A stretch of 64,000 bases of DNA from SHVO01 sp041905795 (GTDB lineage Bacteria; Pseudomonadota; Alphaproteobacteria; Rhodospirillales; Rhodospirillaceae), in assembly GCA_041905795.1 (NCBI GenBank), contig JAYRKL010000010.1:79217-143216 (forward strand), written 5' to 3'. A program made the translations under genes and the position numbers. A model generated the notes under the pieces. The model saw only the letters and a list, made by a program, of their open reading frames with translations. It was not told the DNA's origin and made no database searches. This document shows positions 34,788 to 43,522 of the stretch, piece after piece. How positions within the stretch are numbered: position 1 is the first letter of the stretch; the number at the start of each line of letters is the position of its first letter.

Positions 34788-36920
34788 CTACCGCTTCCGC
34801 CCCGAGACCGCGGTGTCGAACTGCATATTGCCCATGCGCCAGAACGTCGGCGCCGCGTTGCCGGAGAAGGCCACGCTTACCTGTTCGCCCTGAACGCGGG
34901 TGGACCGTTGCCCCGTTGCCGCGGTGATGCGCAAAGCCGGCGAGGCCCGCGTGAAGATCCCGCGTATGTCGCGGTTGCGCGCGGTGAACGAAATGGCGTA
35001 GCCGCCCTGCAGGCCGTCATGGTCCGGCCGCACGCCGTTGACGATGATCTGCCCGCCTTCCACGGTGCGGTAGGCGCCCATCAGCGACCAGGCGCGCGGT
35101 CCCCCGTCGGCGGTGAAGCCCTTCTCGTGGAACCACACAGTCCCCGCCGTATCGGCCGCCAGCGGATACTGGAACACACCGGCGTCGGTGAAGGCGGTGC
35201 GGTCGAACCGCCCGCAGCTCCAGGTCCCGCCAATCGTGTCGTAGACCACGTAGCGCGAGCACTCGTTGCCGTCGCGCAGGTCCGGATAGAACCACCACAC
35301 CTCGGCGTAACTCTTACCGATCACCCTTGAGGCGTAGACCTTGTCCTGCTGCACAAAGGCTAGGTTGTCGGCGACGTCGCGCGCCAGCGTGCACGGCAGC
35401 AGCGCCGGCGCCGCGCCGCCATAGGCCATGAACGCCCCCGCCGGCGTCATCCAGTACCAGACCCCGTTCACCTCCACCGCGGCATTGGGTCCGATCAACC
35501 CGCAGCCCGTGCCTTTCTGCGTGAAGTCATAGACCCGGTTGGGATCGGCGTTATAGCGCATGGACCACAGCGCATCCTCGGTCCAGATCACGTTCTCGCC
35601 TACGCCGGCGAGGCCGCGCACCACCCGCCCGCCCGCCGCCAGGGTGTATCCGCCGGCGAGGTTGGTGGATGTCGGCGTCCAATCGGTGTTGTCCTCGGCG
35701 TCACTCCAGTCGATCTGCAGCGCGTCGAAGGCACCGTCCAGGTTCGATCCGCAGGCGACAAGAATGCGCTCGGCGGTCACGAACACACTGCCCACCTCGG
35801 TGGGCGCGCCGGCGACCTGCTGCGCCGTCGTCAGCACCTGCACCGAGACGTCGTCCACGCTCCCGGCAAAGCTCGCGTCCTTGCTGAAGACAATGGTGTC
35901 CGCGCCGCCGGCGGCGAAGAACGGCAGGCGATACCTGCCCGTGGCCGCGATGGCGGCGCCGATCGGCACGCCCCCGTGCTTCGGCTGCACCGTGCCCGCC
36001 GCCCGCGTGACGGTGACCTGCAACAGGTGCCACGCCATCGGCTCCAGGACCACGTTTGTCGAAAGGTCGGAGCCCGCGCCGGCCGAGGCCGCCGCCGCCC
36101 CCGCGGCGATGGCCCATCCCGCTCCCGGCGACCACCCCGCCGTGGACGTGAAATCGCCGTTGGCCGCCAGTTCGGACCCGGTGAAATGCGGCGCCCATTC
36201 ATAAATGGCGCCGCCGCGCGGGCTCGCCAGCAGGTTCTGACCCCACGGCGCGAACGACCAGGTGCGCGGGAACAGCGTCAGGCCGGACGACCCGCCGCCG
36301 TATCCGCCCGAACCGTAGCCGCCGGTGCCGAAGCCTAGCCCGCCCAGGCCGTCGATCTGGCCGGCGCCCAGGGCATAGTTATAGAGCACCGTGCCGCCGC
36401 CCGGTCCCGCCGTGACCGCCGCCGCCACGGCATGGGTGATGGTATAGCTATTGGCGTCCACGATCCCGGTGACGGCATAGTCGCCGCTCACGGTGATCCC
36501 GCCCACGGCGGTTGCGCCCGCGAACGCGACCTTGTCCGACGCCGCGCGTCCATGGCCGGCATGCGCCACGCCCACCACCGCCGATCCCGCCGTGGTGGTG
36601 AAGGGATCGGCCAGAGTCCCGCGTTCGACAACCGGCGTTATGTCGAACAGCGTCCCGTCCAGGTCCATGGCGTAGAGGCGCAAGTGCGTCCCGAACGCCG
36701 CGATCGGATTGCGCGCATTGTCGGCATAGGTGAACGTGCCGCGGCAGATTCCCGTCAGCCCGGCGGCCGACGCCCGTTCCCACCCATAAATGGTCTCCGG
36801 CAACCCGCCGACAAACCGGATCTTGTCGGCATCCGTCCAGTTCAACTGGCCCACCATCGGGCTGTTTTCTTTATCGATGCCGGCTTTGGTGGGAAGCGAT
36901 TGATAAGTCAATGTTTTCAC
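34788..36920 (-). CDS. Putative packaged-DNA stabilisation / tail protein (P22 gp10-like)
   Basis: A 710-residue virion protein. The N-terminus (DADKIRFVGGLPETIYGWERASA) and the repeated SGLTGICRGTFTYAD, WSFAPWGQNLLAS and VWYWMTPAGAFMAYGG units suggest a beta-propeller-like plug protein such as P22 gp10. A Gly-rich patch lies near residues 190-220. The start is GTG at 36918-36920, the first codon in frame. It is read toward the lysis region. The assignment to the gp10 family is from pattern and position, not from a search. Confidence 0.6.
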   Translation of the reverse strand: MKTLTYQSLPTKAGIDKENSPMVGQLNWTDADKIRFVGGLPETIYGWERASAAGLTGICRGTFTYADNARNPIAAFGTHLRLYAMDLDGTLFDITPVVERGTLADPFTTTAGSAVVGVAHAGHGRAASDKVAFAGATAVGGITVSGDYAVTGIVDANSYTITHAVAAAVTAGPGGGTVLYNYALGAGQIDGLGGLGFGTGGYGSGGYGGGSSGLTLFPRTWSFAPWGQNLLASPRGGAIYEWAPHFTGSELAANGDFTSTAGWSPGAGWAIAAGAAAASAGAGSDLSTNVVLEPMAWHLLQVTVTRAAGTVQPKHGGVPIGAAIAATGRYRLPFFAAGGADTIVFSKDASFAGSVDDVSVQVLTTAQQVAGAPTEVGSVFVTAERILVACGSNLDGAFDALQIDWSDAEDNTDWTPTSTNLAGGYTLAAGGRVVRGLAGVGENVIWTEDALWSMRYNADPNRVYDFTQKGTGCGLIGPNAAVEVNGVWYWMTPAGAFMAYGGAAPALLPCTLARDVADNLAFVQQDKVYASRVIGKSYAEVWWFYPDLRDGNECSRYVVYDTIGGTWSCGRFDRTAFTDAGVFQYPLAADTAGTVWFHEKGFTADGGPRAWSLMGAYRTVEGGQIIVNGVRPDHDGLQGGYAISFTARNRDIRGIFTRASPALRITAATGQRSTRVQGEQVSVAFSGNAAPTFWRMGNMQFDTAVSGRKR

Positions 36921-37069
36921 CCGCCCGACAGCGTAATGACTTGTATATTATTCATTTAACTATCATTGATATATTATGCTGATTTTATTAGTCATTTCAT
37001 AAAAAATATGCCTAATATATTACTCATCAATCGAACTATTACACCGAATACAAAGTATATAAGGCACAC
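36921..37069. promoter_or_regulatory. AT-rich promoter region of hipBA
   Basis: An AT-rich island inside otherwise GC-rich DNA, separating the divergent gp10-like and hipB genes. It carries repeated TATATTA-type motifs (near 36943, 36970 and 37013), which could be -10 elements or HipB operator sites. No clear perfect operator palindrome was found. Confidence 0.6.
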
Positions 37070-37348
37070 ATGTTGGACCTCCCCTCGATTGGCACCGAGG
37101 TCGCCAAACGCCGCAAGGAACGCGGTCTCCGGCAAGCCGACCTCGCGCGCGCCGCCGGCGTCAGCCGCGCCACCATCGACGCCTTGGAAAATGGCCGCCG
37201 CGGCGAACTTGGCTTCGGCAAGCTCACGCAGATTTTGGCCGCCGTCGGCCTGGCCTTCAGCCTGACCGGCGCCGCGACGCGCCGCCCGACGTTGGATGAA
37301 CTGATGCAGGAAGCCGAACGTGATCAAGGTCTGGGCCGACGGAGCTGA
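37070..37348 (+). CDS. hipB: HipB-like antitoxin, XRE-type HTH
   Basis: A 92-residue DNA-binding antitoxin. A helix-turn-helix of the XRE type occupies most of the protein (EVAKRRKERGLRQADLARAAGVSRATIDALENGR). HipB proteins bind the HipA kinase and repress their own operon. It overlaps the hipA start by 29 bases, the usual coupling. It lies on the plus strand, opposite to the surrounding late genes, as expected of cargo. Confidence 0.85.
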   Translation: MLDLPSIGTEVAKRRKERGLRQADLARAAGVSRATIDALENGRRGELGFGKLTQILAAVGLAFSLTGAATRRPTLDELMQEAERDQGLGRRS

Positions 37349-38558
37349 AGCCGGCTATCTCGAGCGATGGAACAGCCGCGGCAGCGCCTTCACCTACCTG
37401 CCCGAGCTTCAGGACGGCAGGGCGGTATCGGTCACCATGCCGGTGCGCCGCCCCTCCTGGAATATCGGCTACGGCCTCGCCCCCATCTTCGAGATGAACC
37501 TGCCGGAAGGCGCGCTGCGCGAACGCCTGCGTCTCGCCTTCGCCAAGGCCACGGGCACATTCGATGATCTCGGTCTCCTGGCCGTCGTCGGCCGTTCCCA
37601 GGTGGGCCGCCTGCGCTATACCGGCCGCGACGACCGGCTGGATGAAGGCGTTCCCTTCCAATCGGTGGACGAGATCCTGACCGCGCACCGCGATGGCGAC
37701 CTGTTTCATCATTTGATCGAGAAGTTCGCCGCCTTCTCCGGGATCAGCGGCGTCCAGCCCAAGGTGCTGGTGCGCGACACCGAAACCGCGCCGCCGCAGA
37801 ACGGGCTGCATGGCCGCCTGTCGCAAGGTTTCCGGGGCGCCACCCATATCGTCAAGCTCTGGGACCCGAACGAATATCCCCAACTCGCCGCCAACGAATA
37901 CTTCTGCCTCCGCGCCGCCGCGCGCTGCGGCCTCGAAGTGCCGCGGTTTCGCCTGGCCGACGACGGCGCGGCGCTGGTGGTCGACCGCTTCGACCTCAAG
38001 GCCGACGGGACTTACCGCGGTGTCGAGGATTTCTGCGTCCTCAACGCCCACCGCACCGACCAGAAATACCTCGGCAGCTACGAGACCACCGTGTTCAAGC
38101 GCCTCGCCGATTTCGCCGACCCCGTCACCCTCGGCGAAGACCGGGAAAAGCTGTTCACGCTCATCGTTCTCAACTGCGTGCTGCGCAACGGCGACGCCCA
38201 CCTCAAGAATTTCGCCATGGTCTACGACGATGTGCGCGCCGCCGCGCGCCTGGCGCCGGTCTACGACCTGGTCACCACCACCGTCTACATACCGGCCGAC
38301 GGCATGGCCCTCACCCTCGACGGCACCAAACGCTGGCCTGACGCCAAACGCTTGCGGCGCTTCGGCGAAACCCGCATGCAGGTGACGCCGGCCAGGATCC
38401 GCGCCATCCTCGAGCGCGTCGGCGATGCCGTCTCCCGGACGCTTCCCGAAGTGCAGGCCCACCGCAAGGACCAGCCCGCCTTTTCCGAGGTCGGCGGCCG
38501 CATGGCGCAGGCGTGGGACACGGGCCTGCGCCGGTCCCTCACCGACGCCGATCCTTGA
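37320..38558 (+). CDS. hipA: HipA-like serine/threonine kinase toxin
   Basis: A 412-residue HipA kinase. The conserved elements are SGVQPKVLV (P-loop-like), the catalytic N-G-D-A-H-L-K-N at 290-297 with Asp292, and the metal-binding Y-D in PVYDLVTT (Asp316). HipA of E. coli phosphorylates glutamyl-tRNA synthetase and causes persistence; the target here is unknown. The start is GTG 37320 inside hipB, giving the full family N-terminus. It appears intact, and the antitoxin is beside it. Confidence 0.86.
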   Translation: MIKVWADGAEAGYLERWNSRGSAFTYLPELQDGRAVSVTMPVRRPSWNIGYGLAPIFEMNLPEGALRERLRLAFAKATGTFDDLGLLAVVGRSQVGRLRYTGRDDRLDEGVPFQSVDEILTAHRDGDLFHHLIEKFAAFSGISGVQPKVLVRDTETAPPQNGLHGRLSQGFRGATHIVKLWDPNEYPQLAANEYFCLRAAARCGLEVPRFRLADDGAALVVDRFDLKADGTYRGVEDFCVLNAHRTDQKYLGSYETTVFKRLADFADPVTLGEDREKLFTLIVLNCVLRNGDAHLKNFAMVYDDVRAAARLAPVYDLVTTTVYIPADGMALTLDGTKRWPDAKRLRRFGETRMQVTPARIRAILERVGDAVSRTLPEVQAHRKDQPAFSEVGGRMAQAWDTGLRRSLTDADP

Positions 38559-38572
38559 ACGGCCGCACCGTC

Positions 38573-39814
38573 TTAGGCCGCGGGGCTCACCAGATAAGCG
38601 GAATCATCCAGGCGCGTCAGCGGCCGGGCCGCCGCGTTCGCCAGGGCGAACATGCGCGCCATCGCCGCGCCGGCTTCCTCGGGCGACACGGTGAACTTGT
38701 CCTTCTGCAGATCGTTGCGCGCGATACGGTTCCAGTTGAGTTCCGTCAGCGCTCTTGGCTTGGGCAACAGGTCGGCGATCTTCCTCGCGGTTTTCAACGC
38801 GCCGTTGACCGGGAACAGGTCATCCGCGCGCCGCGGCGGCGCCGGCAGCTTCCCGGTCTCGAGAAATACCTGTGCCGCCGTGGCGGCCGCGTCACTGGAA
38901 TGCACCGTGTAGTTCGCCTCCGGAATGATCAGGCGCCGCGCCCAGCCCGGGTCGGCACTCAAATTGATGCAGGGCGCGCCTAAGATCGCCGCCTCGATAC
39001 CCGTGGTCGAATCGCAATGCACCATCACCGCCGCGTGCTGGATCCACGGCACCGGGTCCGACCGCCGCACCACCTCCACGCGGGCGGTGTCCGCATACAG
39101 CTCCTGCCAATACTCCGGCCGCTCGCTCGGATGCGGCCTGACCACGATGTCAATCGCGGTCTCCGCCAGCAGCCGGCCGATCAGCGCGCGCACCTCTTGC
39201 AGCGCCGCGCGCTCATAGGCCAGGCGGTCGTCCACCTGCCGCCGCGCCGCCGGATCGTTCAGGTCCAGCTTCAATGCCCGGCAATAGACGTCGATCGCCG
39301 TGTCGAGGTCGCCCCAGGTGCCGTTGATCAATCCGAACACCAGATTGACCAATATATAAGGTGCCGTCCGCGGCCGTTCGGTACGGGCCGCCCGCAGGAT
39401 ATCGAAGCGCGCGCTGCCCACCGCCGCGATCTTGCCGCGCACCGCGGGAAAAGCTTTCAGTACCCCCCGTTTATGCGCCTCGCTGACCGCGAGATAGCGG
39501 TCGCAATGCGTGATCGCTCCGGGATCGGTTGTCATATGGGCAAAGGCTTCGTTCTGTGCGATGGCTTCCTCGTCGGCCGCCACCACCTTGTGGCCGAGCC
39601 CCGCGCAGTTCGCCATGGCGGCCGCCTGGATCGCGTTGGTGGTCTTGAACAGATAACAGCCTTTTGGCGCCACCACGGCGCTCGCGGTCATCCCCCAATA
39701 GTCGCCGACGACCGCATAGAGCCCGAGTTTCGCCAGATGCGCCGCGATCAGGAACCGGGAGTCCAGATCCCGCCCCTTGAGTTCGCATGTGAGATACGCA
39801 ATCGGCGCCAGCAT
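38573..39814 (-). CDS. Surface carbohydrate biosynthesis protein (paralogue 1)
   Basis: A 413-residue protein with a GT-B-like layout. The C-terminal half has R-P-H-P (as in polysialyl/CDP-glycerol-type transferases) and C-D-S-T-T-G-I-E-A, the usual nucleotide-sugar motif of the surface carbohydrate family. It is paralogous to the protein at 46406-47755, sharing the RPHPxERP, STTGIEA/CTTGLEA and terminal LDDSAYLVSP/LDDGVFLVTP segments. It would act on a glycan, for example host lipopolysaccharide or a virion glycan; the exact linkage is not determinable. It converges with hipA and lies in the cargo block. Confidence 0.72.
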   Translation of the reverse strand: MLAPIAYLTCELKGRDLDSRFLIAAHLAKLGLYAVVGDYWGMTASAVVAPKGCYLFKTTNAIQAAAMANCAGLGHKVVAADEEAIAQNEAFAHMTTDPGAITHCDRYLAVSEAHKRGVLKAFPAVRGKIAAVGSARFDILRAARTERPRTAPYILVNLVFGLINGTWGDLDTAIDVYCRALKLDLNDPAARRQVDDRLAYERAALQEVRALIGRLLAETAIDIVVRPHPSERPEYWQELYADTARVEVVRRSDPVPWIQHAAVMVHCDSTTGIEAAILGAPCINLSADPGWARRLIIPEANYTVHSSDAAATAAQVFLETGKLPAPPRRADDLFPVNGALKTARKIADLLPKPRALTELNWNRIARNDLQKDKFTVSPEEAGAAMARMFALANAAARPLTRLDDSAYLVSPAA

Positions 39815-39985
39815 GGGCGCAAGATAGAGCCGCGCGCAGAAGCGGGCTAGACGATCTTTTCCCCCGGCCGGTCACCCTGCGTCCGCCGGTTTCAACCGAT
39901 ATCCTATCCGCCGCCGCCGCGGTAAGCTGCCCCGCCGGCAGGCTGCCGCCCACGGCGTATATGGATGTGAAGGCCGAAGTTTCTC

Positions 39986-41356
39986 ATGGATCAGGCAACC
40001 TTGATCGCCGAAGCCGAACGCCTCGAGGCCGCGTACAAATTCGAGGCCGCGCGCGCGAACTACGAGGCCGCCGCCGCCGCCGCGCCCTCCGCGCCGCTGT
40101 TATTGAAGCTCGCCCAGCTGACCGAACTGACCGGCGGCCCCGAAGCGGCGCGCGCTGTCTACGGCCGGGCGCTGGCGCTCGAGCCCGGCTCTTTCGCCGC
40201 CGCCACCAAGCGCGCCGGAACGTTCCTGGAATCCGACGGCGCCCAGGCCGCAAAGCTCCTTGAGGAATTCCTGCCGAACGCCGCCGGCCCGAGCCGCGTC
40301 GAAGTCCTGGGTCAGCTGGCGACCTTTCGCGAATGGGCCGCCCGCCAGGCGCGCGGACTTCCGCCGTCCCATGTCCTCGACCTCGCCCAATTTCCTTTTG
40401 CCTATGCGCAAGACGACCTCCGCCGTTTCGTGCAGGGCGCGGCGGCCTTGATGTCCGACATGCCCGGCGATCCCCGCGCCCGCGCGCTGCTCGGCTATGC
40501 CCGGCTGCTCGAGGGCGACATCGCGGAAGCGAACCGTCTTTTCCGCACCGGCGCCGCCGCCTCCGCGTCCATTGCCTATGGGGAACCCGCCGCCGCCGGC
40601 CCCGCGCTTCCGGAAGTGGTCGGCGCCTGGCCCAGGGATCCGTGTTTCTTCGTCTCCTGCGACCAGCGGTATTTCCAGGCGTTCCTGCTGCCGCTGCTCA
40701 AGTCGCTGGCGCGGTTCGTTCCCGATCAGCGCGTTCACATCCACGCCATGGGGCCCCTGGCCGATCACGCCGCCATCGCCCGGCATCTCCTTCCGCTGCG
40801 CGTGACACTGACCCATGAGATTCCCGACGCCTATATCGCCGCCCACGCCATCAGGCCGACCACCTACTACGGCGCCGCCCGTTTTGTGCGCTTCGCCGAG
40901 GCCCTGGCCGTCAATGACGGGCCTTTGTGGATGTCGGACGCCGACTGCCTCATAGCCCGGGATCCCAAGGCCCTGTTCTCCCGGGCCGGCGATCTGGCGC
41001 TGCGCATCCGTCCCGGCCGCATCGAGCCCGAGCACCAGATCAGCGGCTGCCTGATCATGGGCGCGCCCGCCGCGCGCCCCTATTTCCGCCACGTCGCCGA
41101 TATCATCTCCGAAGCGCTGCCACGGGCCTTCTGGGGCCTGGATCAAGCCGCCCTCTACGCCGCCTACCTGCTTCTCAAGTCGCGCGGCGAAATGCCCGAG
41201 ATCACGCTGCTCGGTCCCGCCGAGGCCGGCGTGAAGGCCGACGCCGACGACGGCGTCTTCTGGTTCACCGCCGGCGCCCGCAAGAAACGCCTCTTCGCCA
41301 AGCCCCTGCCCGCGAACCCGACCAGCTACGAGCGCCTGTTCCGCGAGGTCTCCTGA
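39986..41356 (+). CDS. TPR-containing glycosyltransferase-like protein
   Basis: A 456-residue protein in two parts. Residues 1 to ~200 are TPR-like helical pairs (AAYKFEAARANYEAAAAAAPSA, GGPEAARAVYGRALALEPGS). From about 215 there is a GT-A-like domain with PLWMSDADCLIARDP, whose D-A-D at 318-320 would bind metal and a nucleotide sugar. Such proteins add sugars to glycans or proteins. The TPR part may bind a partner or a peptide acceptor, which is inference. It is on the plus strand, next to a methyltransferase, in the prophage cargo block. Confidence 0.7.
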   Translation: MDQATLIAEAERLEAAYKFEAARANYEAAAAAAPSAPLLLKLAQLTELTGGPEAARAVYGRALALEPGSFAAATKRAGTFLESDGAQAAKLLEEFLPNAAGPSRVEVLGQLATFREWAARQARGLPPSHVLDLAQFPFAYAQDDLRRFVQGAAALMSDMPGDPRARALLGYARLLEGDIAEANRLFRTGAAASASIAYGEPAAAGPALPEVVGAWPRDPCFFVSCDQRYFQAFLLPLLKSLARFVPDQRVHIHAMGPLADHAAIARHLLPLRVTLTHEIPDAYIAAHAIRPTTYYGAARFVRFAEALAVNDGPLWMSDADCLIARDPKALFSRAGDLALRIRPGRIEPEHQISGCLIMGAPAARPYFRHVADIISEALPRAFWGLDQAALYAAYLLLKSRGEMPEITLLGPAEAGVKADADDGVFWFTAGARKKRLFAKPLPANPTSYERLFREVS

Positions 41357-41408
41357 GGCCGGCGCGCGGGGTGAAGACCGTTCTACCGATCATCGATTTG
41401 AGGCTTTC

Positions 41409-42164
41409 ATGAGCAATGACGATTTTGCGATCACCGCCCCTCAACTTGAGCACATGTTGAAGATCATGAGGGCGGCCCCGACCGACTTGCTGCTGTCCAC
41501 CCATTGCCGGCACTTCCTCGCCAAGAGCCGGTTCGAGAAGCGCGGCGGCGAGGTCAACGTTTTCAATACCCCCGACACAGGGGTGATGCCGGGCACGATC
41601 GGCCATAACCGCCAGGAATTCGATACCTTCGCCAGCATCTCGCGGCCCGGACGCCTCATCTCCGCGTTGTCTGCGATTGAAGGCGTCTATGGCCGCGCCA
41701 AGGACCTGAAAGTGCTGTCGGTCGGCCCCAGAACCGAGATGGAATTGCTGCAACTCGTCGGAATGGGTTTCTCGCCCGCCAATGTCTATGCGCTCGATCT
41801 CATTTCCTCGTCCCCGTGGATCGATCTCGGAGACATGCATGCGATGCCGTACGAGAACGAGTTCTTTGACGTCGTGATCTCGAACTGGGTTCTCGCCTAC
41901 AGCAAGACCCCCGAGAAGGCGGTCTCGGAAATGATCCGGGTGACCAAGTCAGGCGGCCTGGTCGCGATGGGCGCGACCTTTAACCCTCGCGCCGGCGAGG
42001 TCGATTACACCGACCCGGAAGCGAAGATTGTCGGCACGATGTTCCGCAGCACCAGCCAGTACAAAGCCATGATGGGAAAGAACCTCGGCCGCGTTCATTT
42101 TGAGGATGAGCCGGTCGATGACGTCCAAGGCGCCGTCATGCTGGTGGCGCGAGTGGCCCGCTAG
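41409..42164 (+). CDS. Class I SAM-dependent methyltransferase
   Basis: A 251-residue methyltransferase. The SAM-binding core is seen as LKVLSVGPRTEMELLQLV, followed by VYALDLISSS, MHAMPYENEFFDVVISNWVL and MIRVTKSGGLVAMGA. The motif order is that of the SAM-binding core seen in sugar and lipid methyltransferases. A short N-terminal region precedes it. It lies 52 bases after the TPR-glycosyltransferase and may be co-transcribed. The acceptor is unknown, probably a sugar hydroxyl or carboxyl. Confidence 0.74.
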   Translation: MSNDDFAITAPQLEHMLKIMRAAPTDLLLSTHCRHFLAKSRFEKRGGEVNVFNTPDTGVMPGTIGHNRQEFDTFASISRPGRLISALSAIEGVYGRAKDLKVLSVGPRTEMELLQLVGMGFSPANVYALDLISSSPWIDLGDMHAMPYENEFFDVVISNWVLAYSKTPEKAVSEMIRVTKSGGLVAMGATFNPRAGEVDYTDPEAKIVGTMFRSTSQYKAMMGKNLGRVHFEDEPVDDVQGAVMLVARVAR

Positions 42165-42238
42165 GCGGACCGTAAGCTCCTCCTCCCAAACGATTTATAA
42201 TAAATCGCCTATACGGCCCTTGGACGTCGCAGCATCAA

Positions 42239-42454
42239 ATGAGCCTCAACGGCAAACGCGACAAATTCACTGTCGAGGACTTCGAGGCCCTGGCCAAAAC
42301 CGAAGGCCTGAAACAGGGCCGCGCCAAAACGATCTTAGGAGAAGTTCAAGCGGCGGCCGCCAAGTGGCACACCTTCGCCGAAGACGCCAATGTCACGGAG
42401 AAATTCCGCACCAGGATTACGGAAATCCTGCGCCTTAAACCGCCGGCAAACTGA
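42239..42454 (+). pseudogene. Orphan HipA C-terminal fragment
   Basis: A 71-residue open frame matching only the last part of HipA-type kinases (SLNGKRDKFTVEDFEALAKTEGLK, then KWHTFAEDA). The kinase core, the NxDxHxKN loop and the N-terminus are missing, so no kinase activity is expected. The residues upstream in another frame (RPLDVAAS) could be remnants of the HipA metal-binding segment, which would imply frameshift decay. A perfect 17-bp palindrome (CGATTTATAATAAATCG at 42191-42207) lies upstream. Possible relic of a second hipBA locus or a source fragment from a rearrangement. Confidence 0.6.
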
Positions 42455-42555
42455 TACTGCCTCAGCCCATATCTTATCCGAATCCATCGAGTTAAACTGG
42501 CCTATCCGCCAGCAGTTGTCCTTCTCAACCTCGGCCTGGGATGAAAGTGGTTTGA

Positions 42556-43329
42556 ATGTCGCTTGACCCTTACTTCGGATACATGACGGTTGATGCGTTT
42601 GACTGCCCACCCTTCCTCATGTTCGATAACGACGATTGCGGTATTTGCCGCACCATCCGCGAGGGCCAATTTGAACCAACATCGCTGCGCCTATGGTGCG
42701 CTGTCGTAAGGTCAACAACAAGCGTAGTTGATATCGGCGCCAATGTTGGCGTCTACACTCTAGCTGCGGCGTCCTTACGCGGTGATATTCCAATTCATGC
42801 GTTCGAGCCAAATCCTCACGCTTACGCGCGCCTGCGCGTAAACAAACACCGCAACAGCTTTTCGAATATTTTTGAGCGTCAAGATGCGTTGGGACACAAA
42901 GATAATGTTCCCATCGCCCTTTCCTGGCGCGCAAAGCCCGGCAATCCGATTTCATCCGGCGCTGGCATCGGTGAGCAGAAATTTAGCGGGCCTGTCGAAA
43001 CTAGTATTGCGGTTTTGCGTCGGCTTGATGCGGTGGGGCTCACAGATTTAGGGGACCGGCCCGCGTTCAAGATCGACGTTGAGGGGGCAGAGATTTATGT
43101 GTTTCGTGGCGCAGGCGACTTACTCAGGAGCCGCCCAGACATTTTACTTGAGAGCTTCCACCAAGTACCGTGTGATGAAATCACGGCACTGACAAAGCCG
43201 CTCGGCTATCGCTATTTCTCAATCAATGAGTCCACCGGCTCAATCACCGAACAAGCGGGTCTGACAGCAAGAGATCGTGGCAGCAATAGCTACAATCAGT
43301 TTCTAAGCGTTCGCGAGCCCCCGACTTAG
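42556..43329 (+). CDS. FkbM family methyltransferase
   Basis: A 257-residue SAM-dependent methyltransferase. The family signature VVDIGANVGVYTLAA (residues 57-71), FEPNPHAYARLRVN and FKIDVEGAE are all present. FkbM enzymes O-methylate sugars and natural products. The base composition is visibly poorer in GC than its neighbours (many T-ending codons), suggesting recent transfer. Its stop overlaps the stop of the convergent small prophage gene at 43326. Confidence 0.82.
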   Translation: MSLDPYFGYMTVDAFDCPPFLMFDNDDCGICRTIREGQFEPTSLRLWCAVVRSTTSVVDIGANVGVYTLAAASLRGDIPIHAFEPNPHAYARLRVNKHRNSFSNIFERQDALGHKDNVPIALSWRAKPGNPISSGAGIGEQKFSGPVETSIAVLRRLDAVGLTDLGDRPAFKIDVEGAEIYVFRGAGDLLRSRPDILLESFHQVPCDEITALTKPLGYRYFSINESTGSITEQAGLTARDRGSNSYNQFLSVREPPT

Positions 43330-43511
43330 GGCACGCTATAGCTCCCGTCCTGATTAGCGGTCCACCCTTCCTCGGGGAGTGGCGTCACCTTCGTTACGTC
43401 CCTTATTGGAACGATGGCCGGATATGGGTTGACCTCCGCCTGGAAGCGCCAGTGCACATACTTGCGCGCGGGGTTTCTTGGGTCTGTTTCGATCTGCGCG
43501 AATTCTCTCAT
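43326..43511 (-). CDS. Small prophage protein
   Basis: A 61-residue protein (MREFAQIETDPRNPARKYVHWRF at the N-terminus, ending DGSYSVP). It has AAGGAGG upstream of the ATG and lies at the end of the tail-fibre gene run. Size and position fit a tail-fibre-associated or assembly protein, but no family was recognised. Confidence 0.55.
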   Translation of the reverse strand: MREFAQIETDPRNPARKYVHWRFQAEVNPYPAIVPIRDVTKVTPLPEEGWTANQDGSYSVP

Positions 43512-43522
43512 AGAGCCCCTCC

